DNA of 39,370 nt from Clostridium disporicum (GTDB lineage Bacteria > Bacillota > Clostridia > Clostridiales > Clostridiaceae), in assembly GCF_001405015.1 (NCBI RefSeq), contig NZ_CYZX01000028.1:1-39370 (forward strand), written 5' to 3'. Positions 15,385 to 24,630 of the stretch are shown here, in pieces (position 1 is the first letter of the stretch; each line of letters starts with the position of its first letter). Under the pieces are notes generated by a model, which was not told the DNA's origin, did no database searches, and worked only from the letters and a program-made list of their open reading frames with translations. The position numbers and the translations under genes were made by a program.

Positions 15385-17337
15385 TTATCTTCTCTTTTTA
15401 GATTTTTCTCTTCCTTTACTAATATCTTTTCCTTTATGCTTTGAGCTATTTTTAGAATTTTTTCTATTATTAGACTCTTTATTTTTATTGTTATTACTTG
15501 ATTTTTTCCTCACTAAACCATGTGCCTCTTTGTATCTTTGCTCTTTTGATTTAATTAAGCATTTTGGCCCATTTCCAATTAAATCTTCTCTGCCAGCTTT
15601 CATTAAAGCATCATAAACTATATTATAATTTTTAGGCTTACTAAATTGTAATAATGCTCTTTGCATAGCCTTTTCTTCTTTACTTTTTGGAACATATACT
15701 TCTTTCATAGTTATTGGATCTAATCCAGTATAAAACATAGTTGTTGATAACGTTCCTGGTGTTGGATAAAAATCTTGAACTTGTTCTGGTTGATATTTAA
15801 TATCTCTTAAATATTCTGCTAGTTTTATAGCTTCTTTTAATGTACTTCCTGGATGACTAGACATTAAATAAGGTATAATATATTGCTTCTTTCCTAATCT
15901 CTCAGTAATTCTAAAGAATTTTTGTCTAAATTCTTCATATGTTTTTCCTGCAGGTTTTCCCATATGTTTTAAAACTTCTTCTGATACATGCTCAGGTGCC
16001 ACTTTTAACTGACCGCTTACGTGATGTTCTACTAATTCCTTAAAGAATGTATCATCTTTGTCTGCCATAACATAATCATATCTAATTCCAGATCGTACAA
16101 AAACTTTTTTTACTTTAGGTAGTTTTCTTACAGATCTTAAAACATCTAAAAATTCTTTGTGATCTACTTCTAGATTCTTACATGGACTTGGACTTAGACA
16201 TTGCTTAACTTTACATGCACCTATAGTTAACTGATGTTTACATGCTGGTTTTCTAAAGTTAGCTGTTGGTCCACCAACATCATGTATATACCCTTTAAAA
16301 TCCTTCATCTCTGTCATTTCTTTAGCTTCTTTTACTATTGACTCTTTACTTCTACTTTCAACAGCTCTTCCTTGGTGAAATGTAATTGCACAGAATGAGC
16401 AATTTCCAAAACATCCTCTTGAACTCATAATACTAAACTTAACTTCTTCTAGAGCAGGAATTCCTCCTGCCTCTTCATATGATGGATGATATTGTTTTGT
16501 AAATGGAAGATCATAAACTGCATCTAGTTCTTCCCTATTTAATATAACTTCTGGCTTATTTACTACTAAATATTTATCACCTTGATCTTGTACTATAGTT
16601 CTTCCTCTTATAGGATCTTGTTCTTGATATGTAACTTTAAAAGCTTCACAATACTTTATTTTATCTGTTGATACTTCTTTAAATGAAGGAATAACTATAT
16701 GTTCTTCATATACTTCATCTAAGTCATCTACTAAATAGCAAGTTCCTGGTACGTGTCTAATATATTTTGCATCAAATCCCTCATTTAAGCATCTTGCTAC
16801 TTCAACAATTTGTTTTTCACTCATTCCATAAATTAAAAGATCTGCTCCACTATCAGTTAAAATAGATTTTCTTACTTTATCAGCCCAATAATCATAATGA
16901 GCAAATCTTCTTAAACTAGCTTCTACTCCACCAATACAAATATTTATATTTTTGTAAGCTTCTCTTATTTTATTACAATAAACTATTGTAGCTCTATCTG
17001 GTCTTAGTCCCATTTTTCCACCTGGAGAGTATAGATCCTTTTCTCTTAATCTCTTACTTACAGTATAATGATTAACCATAGAATCCATATTACCTGCATT
17101 TACTAAGAATCCTAAACGCGGTCTTCCAAGTTTCATAAAATCATCTGTACTATGCCAATCTGGTTGAGGAATTATTCCTACTTTATATCCCTCATTTTCT
17201 AAAACTCTTGAAATTATAGCAGTTCCAAAACTATGATGATCTACATACGCATCTCCTGTCACTATAATAAAATCGCACTGTTCCCAGCCTCTTTCTATCA
17301 TATCTTCTTTACTTATAGGTAAAAATTTATTCTCCAT
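15385..17337 (-). CDS. YgiQ-family radical SAM protein
   Basis: The protein has 650 residues. An N-terminal region opens with the family signature GDAYVDHHSFGTAIISRVLE, as in B12-binding-type radical SAM proteins. The iron-sulfur motif CxxxCxxC is present as RGCFGNCSFCAI (about residues 312-323). A second cysteine cluster, CKHQLTIGACKVKQCLSPSPC, lies downstream, and the tail is strongly basic (Lys, Asn and Ser rich over the last 45 residues). The reaction of YgiQ is not established to my knowledge. It is a single leftward gene closed by the 15344-15380 hairpin. Confidence 0.9.
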   Translation of the reverse strand: MENKFLPISKEDMIERGWEQCDFIIVTGDAYVDHHSFGTAIISRVLENEGYKVGIIPQPDWHSTDDFMKLGRPRLGFLVNAGNMDSMVNHYTVSKRLREKDLYSPGGKMGLRPDRATIVYCNKIREAYKNINICIGGVEASLRRFAHYDYWADKVRKSILTDSGADLLIYGMSEKQIVEVARCLNEGFDAKYIRHVPGTCYLVDDLDEVYEEHIVIPSFKEVSTDKIKYCEAFKVTYQEQDPIRGRTIVQDQGDKYLVVNKPEVILNREELDAVYDLPFTKQYHPSYEEAGGIPALEEVKFSIMSSRGCFGNCSFCAITFHQGRAVESRSKESIVKEAKEMTEMKDFKGYIHDVGGPTANFRKPACKHQLTIGACKVKQCLSPSPCKNLEVDHKEFLDVLRSVRKLPKVKKVFVRSGIRYDYVMADKDDTFFKELVEHHVSGQLKVAPEHVSEEVLKHMGKPAGKTYEEFRQKFFRITERLGKKQYIIPYLMSSHPGSTLKEAIKLAEYLRDIKYQPEQVQDFYPTPGTLSTTMFYTGLDPITMKEVYVPKSKEEKAMQRALLQFSKPKNYNIVYDALMKAGREDLIGNGPKCLIKSKEQRYKEAHGLVRKKSSNNNKNKESNNRKNSKNSSKHKGKDISKGREKSKKRR

Positions 17338-17584
17338 TTAATCACATCTTTCATTTTCTTTTTATTTATATTAAAAATTATTTCTTTTTAATTCGACATC
17401 TATTAATATAACATCTAATTCTATTCTTGTTAATACTTCATATTAAATTACCATAATATTTATTATTAACATATTCTTCCCCATAAGACACTTTTTCTAA
17501 CATAATACTATCTTCTCTTTTATATTAAGTGAAATATAATTATTTACAAGATATAAATTTTTATCATAAAAAATAAAAACTTAC

Positions 17585-17616
17585 AAAAAAAAGACTGCTA
17601 CACTTCTGTAACAATC
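17585..17616 (-). terminator. Terminator of the urease cluster
   Basis: On the minus strand GATTGTTACA-GAAG-TGTAGCAGTC forms a ten-base stem (two G-U pairs) with a GNRA-like loop and a run of eight T. It lies 18 bases beyond the last gene of the urease cluster. Confidence 0.85.
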
Positions 17617-17634
17617 CTCTTCCAATATATAATT

Positions 17635-18147
17635 TTATTTAGGATACATATTAATTAATAATAAAAATCCTGGTATCCATGCAGTAAATATACCATCAAA
17701 AATTGATAAATATCCTACAAATTTACCTAAATCTTTTTTCATTACTAATTCTATAAAGCCTGTTAACCATAGTAATCCCCATAGTAACCATATAAATATC
17801 CAATATATATTTCCTATTGTGAAATCAATAAACTTTAATGTTGATCCATCAATAAATGCTAATGGAACTGTATTTATTGCTACGAATAAACAATACCAAC
17901 CGTATAATCTACCATCTAAATTAAATATACCTCTTGCTGCGATATATAAATATGTGAAACCAAATAACAATCCAGTTCCAGCTGCAAAATAGTTACCTTG
18001 AATCACTGCTACAATATTTAATATAAATGATAGCATTCCAGTAAATACATTAAATACTGATGCTGATTTTGCATCTACATTAGAAAGTCTTCCAACTCCA
18101 TTAAGTATAAGAACTACTCCAACATATATTAAAACTACTCCTAGCAT
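17635..18147 (-). CDS. UreI/AmiS-family urea channel
   Basis: The protein has 170 residues and six predicted membrane segments, the architecture of proton-gated (Helicobacter) or ungated (Streptococcus) urea channels. It begins MLGVVLIYVGVVLILNGVG, and the family's NGNYFAAGTGLLFGFTYLY-like helix is visible at about 50-68. I start at the ATG with AGGAGGG six bases upstream. The longer frame starts at a TTG and translates through the ribosome binding site. From this start the protein contains no histidine at all, so the periplasmic-His gating of H. pylori UreI is not expected. It is the last gene of the urease cluster, 33 bases after amt. Confidence 0.85.
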   Translation of the reverse strand: MLGVVLIYVGVVLILNGVGRLSNVDAKSASVFNVFTGMLSFILNIVAVIQGNYFAAGTGLLFGFTYLYIAARGIFNLDGRLYGWYCLFVAINTVPLAFIDGSTLKFIDFTIGNIYWIFIWLLWGLLWLTGFIELVMKKDLGKFVGYLSIFDGIFTAWIPGFLLLINMYPK

Positions 18148-18180
18148 TTTTTCCCTCCTATGTTTTTTATGGTTTTTCAA

Positions 18181-19386
18181 TTATTGTTCTGGCTTGGTTT
18201 CATAATTTTCTTTAAAGAACGCTTGATCTAATCCTTTTAATTGAATCTCATCACTTACTTTTATAGATTTAATCTTATCTACTACTTTGAATATAATGAA
18301 AGTCATCAAAACAGAATAAACAATTATTATTCCACAACCTAATAATTGAATTAAAAATTGATTTAAACCAGCTGAAACCCCATTTACTCTTGGATCAGCT
18401 AATACACCAACTAATAATGTACCAATAAATCCACCCATTCCATGAACGCCCCATACATCAAGAGCATCATCCCATTTTTTTCTTTCAAATTCAACACAGA
18501 AGAAACATACAACTGCTGCAATTGCTCCAATTAATACAGAACTTAATGGGGTTACATATCCTGATGCTGGTGTTATTGTTGCTAAACCTGCAACTGCACC
18601 TATTATTATTTCTAAAAATGATGCTCTTTTACTATGCATTGCATATAAAATTGCCCAAACTATCATTCCTGTGGCTCCTGCAATTGCTGTATTTGTAAAT
18701 ACTATTGCTGCAGTTTCAGCTGCTGCTAAAGTTCCACCTGCATTAAATCCAAACCAACCAAATAATAACAAGGCAGCTCCAATTGCAACTAACCCTAAAT
18801 TAAATGGTCCATGCTCATTTTTGTATTTTCTTTCACCTAAAACGTATATTCCACCTAAGCATCCAAATCCTGATGTTATATGGATTACCGCTCCACCAGC
18901 AAAATCTACAAATCCTAGCTTACTTAAGAATCCTCCTCCCCATACCCAGTGAGCGACAGGGAAGTAAACTAGTATCATCCAAATTATTAAAATTTTAATC
19001 CATCCACTTACAGTTAATCTATTTGCATAAGCTCCTGTCATTAAAGGAGCTGTTATTATGGCAAACATTAATTGATACATAAAAAACATTAAAAATGGTA
19101 TATTATCGCTATAATTTAAATTAATCATATATGTAATATCTTTAAAAGCAAAGTATTGAAAAGGATTTCCAATAACTCCACCAATATCATCACCAAAAAC
19201 TAAACTAAATCCTCCAAATACCCATAATAATGTTACAATTCCTATTGAAATAAATATTTGAAACATAATAGTTAAAGAATTTTTTCTTTCAACCAATCCA
19301 CCATAAAAAAATGCTAATCCTGGTGTCATAATTAAAACAAGTGCTGTAGCTAAAATTATAAATGCTACATCGCCATGAATAATCAT
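18181..19386 (-). CDS. amt: Ammonium transporter (Amt family)
   Basis: The protein has 401 residues and 11 expected membrane helices. It begins with the Amt pattern LIMTPGLAFFYGGLVERKN. The conserved Asp lies in FVDFAGGAVIHITSG, which also has one pore histidine, and the second is in VWGVHGMGGFIGT. Amt channels move ammonium, usually inward. Here the gene follows ureD by about 50 bases inside a urease cluster and precedes the UreI-like channel. It may recapture ammonia that leaks out after urea hydrolysis. No glnK partner, which normally regulates Amt, is next to it. Confidence 0.93.
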   Translation of the reverse strand: MIIHGDVAFIILATALVLIMTPGLAFFYGGLVERKNSLTIMFQIFISIGIVTLLWVFGGFSLVFGDDIGGVIGNPFQYFAFKDITYMINLNYSDNIPFLMFFMYQLMFAIITAPLMTGAYANRLTVSGWIKILIIWMILVYFPVAHWVWGGGFLSKLGFVDFAGGAVIHITSGFGCLGGIYVLGERKYKNEHGPFNLGLVAIGAALLLFGWFGFNAGGTLAAAETAAIVFTNTAIAGATGMIVWAILYAMHSKRASFLEIIIGAVAGLATITPASGYVTPLSSVLIGAIAAVVCFFCVEFERKKWDDALDVWGVHGMGGFIGTLLVGVLADPRVNGVSAGLNQFLIQLLGCGIIIVYSVLMTFIIFKVVDKIKSIKVSDEIQLKGLDQAFFKENYETKPEQ

Positions 19387-19435
19387 AAAATCACTCCTTC
19401 TTAGTTTATCTTTTGCTATTTTAAGATAATAATCC

Positions 19436-20278
19436 TTAGTTTTTTCTCATAACTAAATCCTTAGATCCTAGAAAGTTTTTACGTATATAATTATGACAAA
19501 CACTCATGGCTGACTCTATATGCTGTGTTAAGTTACCTAATACTCTAAGTACAAAACCATTTACCTCTAATTCTGATATTCCAAAATCTATTGGTAAATT
19601 GAGTTTTTCCACTTCTCTCCTTAATTCTTCAATAACATTACTAGTAATATTTTTATTAATAATAAGTAATGTTCCAAAGTTTAAATACTCCTCAAAAAAG
19701 CCTAATTTAGTTACATCATTCTCTCTAGGATTAACTATTAAATTATCTAATAAAACTATTTTATTATTAATATAAACATTACTCTTTAGCTGAACATTAC
19801 TATATGCAAATTTATCACCTTCTGGTGACCATCCTGCAGTAATACCATCACTATAAATAAGCGTAGAACTTTCATCTAAATAAATATTATTAACTTGTTT
19901 ATAAATAGCATTTTTATATAAAATAACTGTATCAGCTATGTATTCCAAAATACTATTTTTCCCCAACTCAATAGTAGTTTCTTGTAACACCTTATCTCCA
20001 TGCTCACACTTATAAACTTTTGTCGATGCTTGTGTAGTTATTATTGCACGAGTATTATCTTTAAGGATAAATATATTTTTGTACTTTTCCCCTTCAATAT
20101 ATCCTCCACCAAGTTGTAACAAGTAATATGTTGGAATTCTTTCCCTATCATTTCTTATGTTTGCAGATACTTTTACTAATCCTTCATAGTACTTTTTCGT
20201 AGTTATTACTCTATTATCTTTTTGCTCTAATACTAATTCAATAGTACCAGCATATTCTTTTTTTACTAACTGCTCCAT
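19436..20278 (-). CDS. ureD: Urease accessory protein UreD
   Basis: UreD (UreH) binds apo-urease and with UreF and UreG delivers nickel. The protein has 280 residues, close to family length, with the beta-rich scaffold visible in LLQLGGGYIEGEKYKN, ITTQASTKVYKC and GITAGWSPEGDKFAY. It follows ureG with one base between stop and start. Placing ureD after ureG is the common EFGD order. Expression is by the same leftward transcript as the structural subunits. Confidence 0.92.
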   Translation of the reverse strand: MEQLVKKEYAGTIELVLEQKDNRVITTKKYYEGLVKVSANIRNDRERIPTYYLLQLGGGYIEGEKYKNIFILKDNTRAIITTQASTKVYKCEHGDKVLQETTIELGKNSILEYIADTVILYKNAIYKQVNNIYLDESSTLIYSDGITAGWSPEGDKFAYSNVQLKSNVYINNKIVLLDNLIVNPRENDVTKLGFFEEYLNFGTLLIINKNITSNVIEELRREVEKLNLPIDFGISELEVNGFVLRVLGNLTQHIESAMSVCHNYIRKNFLGSKDLVMRKN

Positions 20279-20279
20279 A

Positions 20280-20891
20280 TTAAGAAATACCCTCTAGTAA
20301 GCAATTTTTCTTTATCCAATTAATTACTTCTTGAATTCCTTCATCTGTTTTTAAATTGGTAAACATAAAACTATTTTCGGATCTAAAAGCTAATGTATCT
20401 TTTCTCATAATCTCTAAATTTGCTCCAACATATGGTGCTAAATCTATTTTATTTATAATAAACAAATCACTTTTTATCATTCCTTGACCTGCTTTTCTTG
20501 GAATTTTTTCACCTTGCGCAACATCAATTATGTATATTGAGAAATCTACTAAATCCGGACTAAATGTTGCTGCTAAATTATCTCCTCCGCTTTCTAAAAA
20601 TATAATATCTAAGTCGTCAAATCTACTCTTTAATTCTTCAAGAGCTTCAAAATTCATTGATGCATCTTCTCTTATGGCAGTATGTGGACATCCTCCAGTC
20701 TCAACTCCTATTACCCTATCCTCAGATAAAACTGAATTTTTAACCATAAACTTAGCATCTTCTTTTGTATATATGTCATTAGTTATAACTGCGCAACTAT
20801 AATCTTTGCTCATTACTCTTGTTAATCTTTCAATAAGTAAAGTTTTACCACTACCAACTGGTCCACCAACACCTATAACAACTGGCTTCAT
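20280..20891 (-). CDS. ureG: Urease accessory GTPase UreG
   Basis: UreG is the SIMIBI-class GTPase that carries nickel to urease. The protein has 203 residues. The P-loop is GVGGPVGSGKT (residues 7-17), the nickel-binding CPH motif is in GGCPHTAIREDASMN, and the family's ESGGDNLAATFSPDL and NKIDLAPYVGA (G4-like NKxD) follow. It lacks a His-rich N terminus, so nickel storage is left to the UreE tail. A 14-base hairpin lies between ureF and this gene. Confidence 0.96.
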   Translation of the reverse strand: MKPVVIGVGGPVGSGKTLLIERLTRVMSKDYSCAVITNDIYTKEDAKFMVKNSVLSEDRVIGVETGGCPHTAIREDASMNFEALEELKSRFDDLDIIFLESGGDNLAATFSPDLVDFSIYIIDVAQGEKIPRKAGQGMIKSDLFIINKIDLAPYVGANLEIMRKDTLAFRSENSFMFTNLKTDEGIQEVINWIKKNCLLEGIS

Positions 20892-20923
20892 ATTTTCAAC
20901 ACCCTTCTATTTATAATCTTTAT

Positions 20924-20959
20924 TTAATATGAATGAGAGAACCCCCTCATTCATATTAA
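20924..20959 (-). repeat. Intergenic hairpin between ureF and ureG
   Basis: TTAATATGAATGAG and CTCATTCATATTAA form a perfect 14-base stem with an eight-base loop. There is no adjacent T run on the coding strand, so it is not a classical terminator. It could protect mRNA ends or partly attenuate ureG, ureD, amt and the channel. Confidence 0.7.
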
Positions 20960-20988
20960 TATATGTATTAATTTTTATATTTTTATAG

Positions 20989-21696
20989 CTATGACATGAA
21001 CAATCTAAATTCCATTGTTTCATGTTTAATTTGTGATAACTCTAATCCTGGACTATTAGCTCCAAAATCATCGTAATCTAAATTCATTATTTTTTCATAA
21101 AGATGTATAAATTCTTCACTATAATTTTTTAATAGAATTTGCCCATCTTTCTGTCCTAAGGGAATAGTTCTTACTGCATTACTTATTAATGTTGAAACGG
21201 TACTATACATATGATAAATTATTGCTTCTTTTAAATTAAAGTTTAGAGAATACATTAATATTCCAAAAACTAGAGCGGGATGGCCAAATATTTCTTTTTT
21301 CCTTAACTTATCATTATAATCTTTTAATAAATCAAAGTCATATAAATCCATAAATAACTTAATCATTCTACTTGCAACTAACTTTCCTCCATTGCGGCTT
21401 TCTTTAGCTACAGTTTGAACCGTTATTAGTCTATCAAGTTCGTATATAGATTCCATATCATTTTTTTCAAGAAAACTATATAATAACCTTATAGCTAAAC
21501 CATCACTATAAATAAATTGTTCTTTTAAATAAACATCAAGCCAACTATTAAAAGTATTAGTATCATAAACTTTTTTTAATCTTAAATAAGTTTCCATTCC
21601 ATAAGAATGATTAAATGATCCTATAGGAAAGTTAGAATCACATATTTGGATAACCCTTAAATGTTTTAATATATCATTATCAATTTGCATGTGCAT
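20989..21696 (-). CDS. ureF: Urease accessory protein UreF
   Basis: UreF bridges UreD and UreG in the nickel-insertion complex. The product from this start has 235 residues. The family signature is visible as QICDSNFPIGSFNHSYGMETYL (quoted parts: DSNFPIGSFNHSYG), with a helical body and the RTIPLGQKDGQ segment near residue 165. The start is uncertain: ATG at 21694-21696, a second ATG six bases on (MQIDNDI), or an ATG at 21723. None has a strong ribosome binding site, so I infer coupling to ureE translation. The start region overlaps the codons for the UreE histidine tail. Confidence 0.9.
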   Translation of the reverse strand: MHMQIDNDILKHLRVIQICDSNFPIGSFNHSYGMETYLRLKKVYDTNTFNSWLDVYLKEQFIYSDGLAIRLLYSFLEKNDMESIYELDRLITVQTVAKESRNGGKLVASRMIKLFMDLYDFDLLKDYNDKLRKKEIFGHPALVFGILMYSLNFNLKEAIIYHMYSTVSTLISNAVRTIPLGQKDGQILLKNYSEEFIHLYEKIMNLDYDDFGANSPGLELSQIKHETMEFRLFMS

Positions 21697-22150
21697 GAGT
21701 ATGAGTGTGTCCAAACTCAACATGTCTGAACGCTTTCTCTAATTTTAAATTTTCTCTTGAATAGTTAATTTTATCTCTTTTTAACTCTTCTTCTACTAAT
21801 GAATCATATTGTATAATCATCTTTCCATCATTAAACTGTGCTTGTAAATGTCGATTACCCAAAGAATGAGCAATTATCCCCATTTCTGTAATATTATCAG
21901 GCTTAATAACTAATACATCTTCGCCTTTTACTTTTATTACTACAAGATTTTTGCCATCATTTAAAAGAATATCTCCATCTTTTAATTCTTCATTTTTATC
22001 TAAAGCAATGCCATACTCGTTATTATGATCAGATGTTACTCTTAAAATTCTTTTTAAAGTATCATCACTATTTATAAATATTTTCTCAATATGATAATTA
22101 TTTATATTTTCTATACCCCTTATATTCCCTTTTATTTGGTTAAAGATCAT
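21680..22150 (-). CDS. ureE: Urease nickel metallochaperone UreE
   Basis: UreE binds nickel and hands it to the UreG complex. The protein has 156 residues with the N-terminal peptide-binding-like domain and the C-terminal metal domain LGNRHLQAQFNDGKMIIQYDS. It ends in a short His-rich tail FGHTHTHAHAN with four histidines alternating with Thr or Ala, plus His in FRHVEF. The tail is shorter than that of Klebsiella UreE. The frame overlaps the start of ureF by 17 bases. Confidence 0.94.
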   Translation of the reverse strand: MIFNQIKGNIRGIENINNYHIEKIFINSDDTLKRILRVTSDHNNEYGIALDKNEELKDGDILLNDGKNLVVIKVKGEDVLVIKPDNITEMGIIAHSLGNRHLQAQFNDGKMIIQYDSLVEEELKRDKINYSRENLKLEKAFRHVEFGHTHTHAHAN

Positions 22151-22168
22151 ATAGCTCTCTCCTTATAA

Positions 22169-23884
22169 TTAGAATAAAAAGTATCTTTGAGCTAATGGTA
22201 ATTCACTTGCAGGTTCGCATGTAATTAATTCACCATCAACTGTAACATCATAAGTTTGTGGATCTACTCTAATTTCAGGAGTAGCATCGTTTAACTTCAT
22301 ATCTTTCTTAGTTAAATTTCTAATTCCACCAACTGGTAATACAGTTTTTTGTAGTCCTAACTCTTCTTTTATTCCATGTTCATATGCATAGTTAGAAACA
22401 AAAGTTATACATGTTGGGAATTTTGCTTTTCCAAATGCAGCATAACAATCTCTGTATACTACAGGTTGACATGTTGGAATAGATGCATTAGCATCTCCTA
22501 TAATTCCTCTAATTGCCATTCCACCTTTAATTATTAGATGTGGTTTAACTCCAAAGTAAGGTGGCTCCCAAAGAACTAAATCTGCAAACTTACCAACTTC
22601 TACAGAACCTATATATTTATCCATTCCTTGTGCTATTGCTGGATTTATAGTATATTTAGCAATATATCTTCTAACTCTGTTATTGTCGTTATACTCACTA
22701 TCATTAGGGAATGTTCCTCTTTGCTTTTTCATTTTTGAAGCTGTTTGCCATGTTCTTGTTACAACTTCTCCAATTCTTCCCATAGCTAATGTATCAGAAC
22801 TCATAATACTAAATATTCCCATATCTTGGAATATATCTTCTGCTGCTATTGTTTGGTGTCTAATTCTTGAATCAGCAAAAGCTATATCTTCTGGAACTTT
22901 AGGATCTAAGTGGTGACAAACCATCATCATATCTAAATGTTCTGCAACAGTATTTACTGTATATGGTTTAGTTGGATTAGTTGATGCAGGTAAAACATTA
23001 ATTTGAGATGCAACTTCCATCAAGTCTGGTGCGTGACCTCCACCAGCTCCTTCAGTATGATAAGCATGAATTACTCTTCCTGCAATTGCTTGAATTGTAT
23101 GTTCTACAAATCCACCTTCATTTAATGTATCACTATGTAATGCAACTTGAATATCATATTTTTCAGCTGTTTCCAAAGAGTAATTTATAGCTGATCTTGT
23201 AGCACCCCAGTCTTCATGAACTTTTAATCCAATTGCTCCAGCTTCAATTTGTTGTGCATTTACATCTATATTAGCTCCGCTTCCTTTTCCTAATATACCA
23301 ACATTTACAGGCCATCCTTCAGCAGATTTTAACATTTGTTTTATGTTCCAAGGTCCTGGTGTTGAAGTAACAGCATTTGTACCATCTACAGGTCCTGTTC
23401 CTCCACCTACTAATGTTGTTATACCACCTTCTAATGCAACTTGTGCACATCCTGGGTGAATATAGTGAACATGAGTATCTATTCCTCCAGCAGTTAATAT
23501 TCTTCCTTCTCCAGCTAGTGCTTCTGTTCCTACTCCTACTACGAAATCAACATTATCCATAGTATCAGGGTTACCACCCTTACCTATAGCAAGAATCTTT
23601 CCATCTTTGATTCCTACGTCAGCTTTATATATACCAGTATAATCAACTATTGTTGCACCAGTAATTATCATATCTGCAACTTCTGGATGCTTATTAGTTT
23701 GGGTCGCATTTTGCCCCATACCATCTCTTAATGTTTTTCCACCACCAAACTTACACTCATTTCCATATCCAGTGTAGTCTTTTTCTATTTTTATAAAAAG
23801 ATCAGTATCGCCAAGTCTTATACTATCTCCTTCAGTTGGTCCAAATAACTCTGCATATCTATGTCTATCTATTTCGAAACTCAT
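22169..23884 (-). CDS. ureC: Urease alpha subunit
   Basis: This is the catalytic subunit that hydrolyses urea to ammonia and carbamate. The protein has 571 residues, typical length. The nickel ligands His138 and His140 are in THVHYIHPG, the carbamylated lysine bridging the two nickels is Lys221 in GLKVHEDWG, and further ligands lie in VALHSDTLNE and HAYHTEGAGGGHAPD. The mobile flap with the catalytic His is MMVCHHLDPKVPED. All active-site residues that I can place are intact, so the enzyme should be active once loaded. Its start overlaps the ureB stop (TAATG). Confidence 0.98.
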   Translation of the reverse strand: MSFEIDRHRYAELFGPTEGDSIRLGDTDLFIKIEKDYTGYGNECKFGGGKTLRDGMGQNATQTNKHPEVADMIITGATIVDYTGIYKADVGIKDGKILAIGKGGNPDTMDNVDFVVGVGTEALAGEGRILTAGGIDTHVHYIHPGCAQVALEGGITTLVGGGTGPVDGTNAVTSTPGPWNIKQMLKSAEGWPVNVGILGKGSGANIDVNAQQIEAGAIGLKVHEDWGATRSAINYSLETAEKYDIQVALHSDTLNEGGFVEHTIQAIAGRVIHAYHTEGAGGGHAPDLMEVASQINVLPASTNPTKPYTVNTVAEHLDMMMVCHHLDPKVPEDIAFADSRIRHQTIAAEDIFQDMGIFSIMSSDTLAMGRIGEVVTRTWQTASKMKKQRGTFPNDSEYNDNNRVRRYIAKYTINPAIAQGMDKYIGSVEVGKFADLVLWEPPYFGVKPHLIIKGGMAIRGIIGDANASIPTCQPVVYRDCYAAFGKAKFPTCITFVSNYAYEHGIKEELGLQKTVLPVGGIRNLTKKDMKLNDATPEIRVDPQTYDVTVDGELITCEPASELPLAQRYFLF

Positions 23885-24219
23885 TACTTTTCACCACTCC
23901 CTTTTGACATTCCATCTAAGAATCCATCGCACATGTTTCTTATACCATAAACTCTTCTATATCCACCAATGTCTATTAAATTAACTTCTTTTTTATCTCC
24001 AGGCTCAAATCTAACAGCAGTTCCTGAAGGAATATCTAATCTTTTTCCCCAAGCTGCTTTTCTATCAAATGCTAATGAATCATTTACTTCATAGAAATGA
24101 TAATGAGACCCTATTTGTACTGGTCTATCTCCAGTATTTACAACTTCTAAAGTTATAGCATCTTTGCCTTCATTATATAAAATATTTCCTTCTTTTATCT
24201 TTAATTCTCCAGGTATCAT
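23884..24219 (-). CDS. ureB: Urease beta subunit
   Basis: This structural subunit has 111 residues, the size of separate UreB proteins (fused to UreA in Helicobacter). The beta-barrel signature is present as VQIGSHYHFYEVNDSLAFDR and AVRFEPGD. It begins MIPGELKIKEGNILYNEGK, which is typical. It follows ureA by 11 bases and shares the A of its stop with the ureC start. Confidence 0.96.
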   Translation of the reverse strand: MIPGELKIKEGNILYNEGKDAITLEVVNTGDRPVQIGSHYHFYEVNDSLAFDRKAAWGKRLDIPSGTAVRFEPGDKKEVNLIDIGGYRRVYGIRNMCDGFLDGMSKGSGEK

Positions 24220-24230
24220 ACTCTACCTCC

Positions 24231-24533
24231 TTATTGTATTGGATCATGAACTGTAACTAGTTTTGTTCCATCTGGGAATGTACATTCTACTTGTACTGTA
24301 TGAATCATTTCTGGAACACCTTCCATTACATCATTCCTTGATAATATTGTTGTACCATATTGCATTAATTGCTCTACAGTTTTACCTTCTCTCGCGCCTT
24401 CTAACATTTCATCAGTTATTATTGCCATAGCTTCTGGATAATTAAGTTTTAGGCCTTTACTTTTTCTTTTTCTTGCTACATCTGCCGCAACAGCAACCAT
24501 TAACTTTTCTTGTTCTCTAATAGTTAAATGCAA
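24231..24533 (-). CDS. ureA: Urease gamma subunit
   Basis: This small structural subunit has 100 residues. It starts MHLTIREQEKLMVAVAADVA, and NYPEAMAIITDEMLEGAREG is the family core. The start codon is TTG, eight bases after AAGGAGG, which may lower its translation. It is the first of the three structural genes. The 97-base spacer to the carbonic anhydrase gene upstream contains no clear sigma-A promoter or strong terminator, so both genes may share one transcript. Confidence 0.96.
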   Translation of the reverse strand: MHLTIREQEKLMVAVAADVARKRKSKGLKLNYPEAMAIITDEMLEGAREGKTVEQLMQYGTTILSRNDVMEGVPEMIHTVQVECTFPDGTKLVTVHDPIQ

Positions 24534-24630
24534 AACAAATTCCTCCTTGCTATTTTGTTATGTATAAATTTACAATAAATTCATTACATATAGGTTATTT
24601 TTCCAAAGATAACTCTTTTTATTCATTTTT

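Noticed and set aside
22683..23562. Three rightward frames inside ureC
   Set aside because: They are antisense to an intact urease alpha subunit with all active-site residues and show Leu/His-rich shadow composition.
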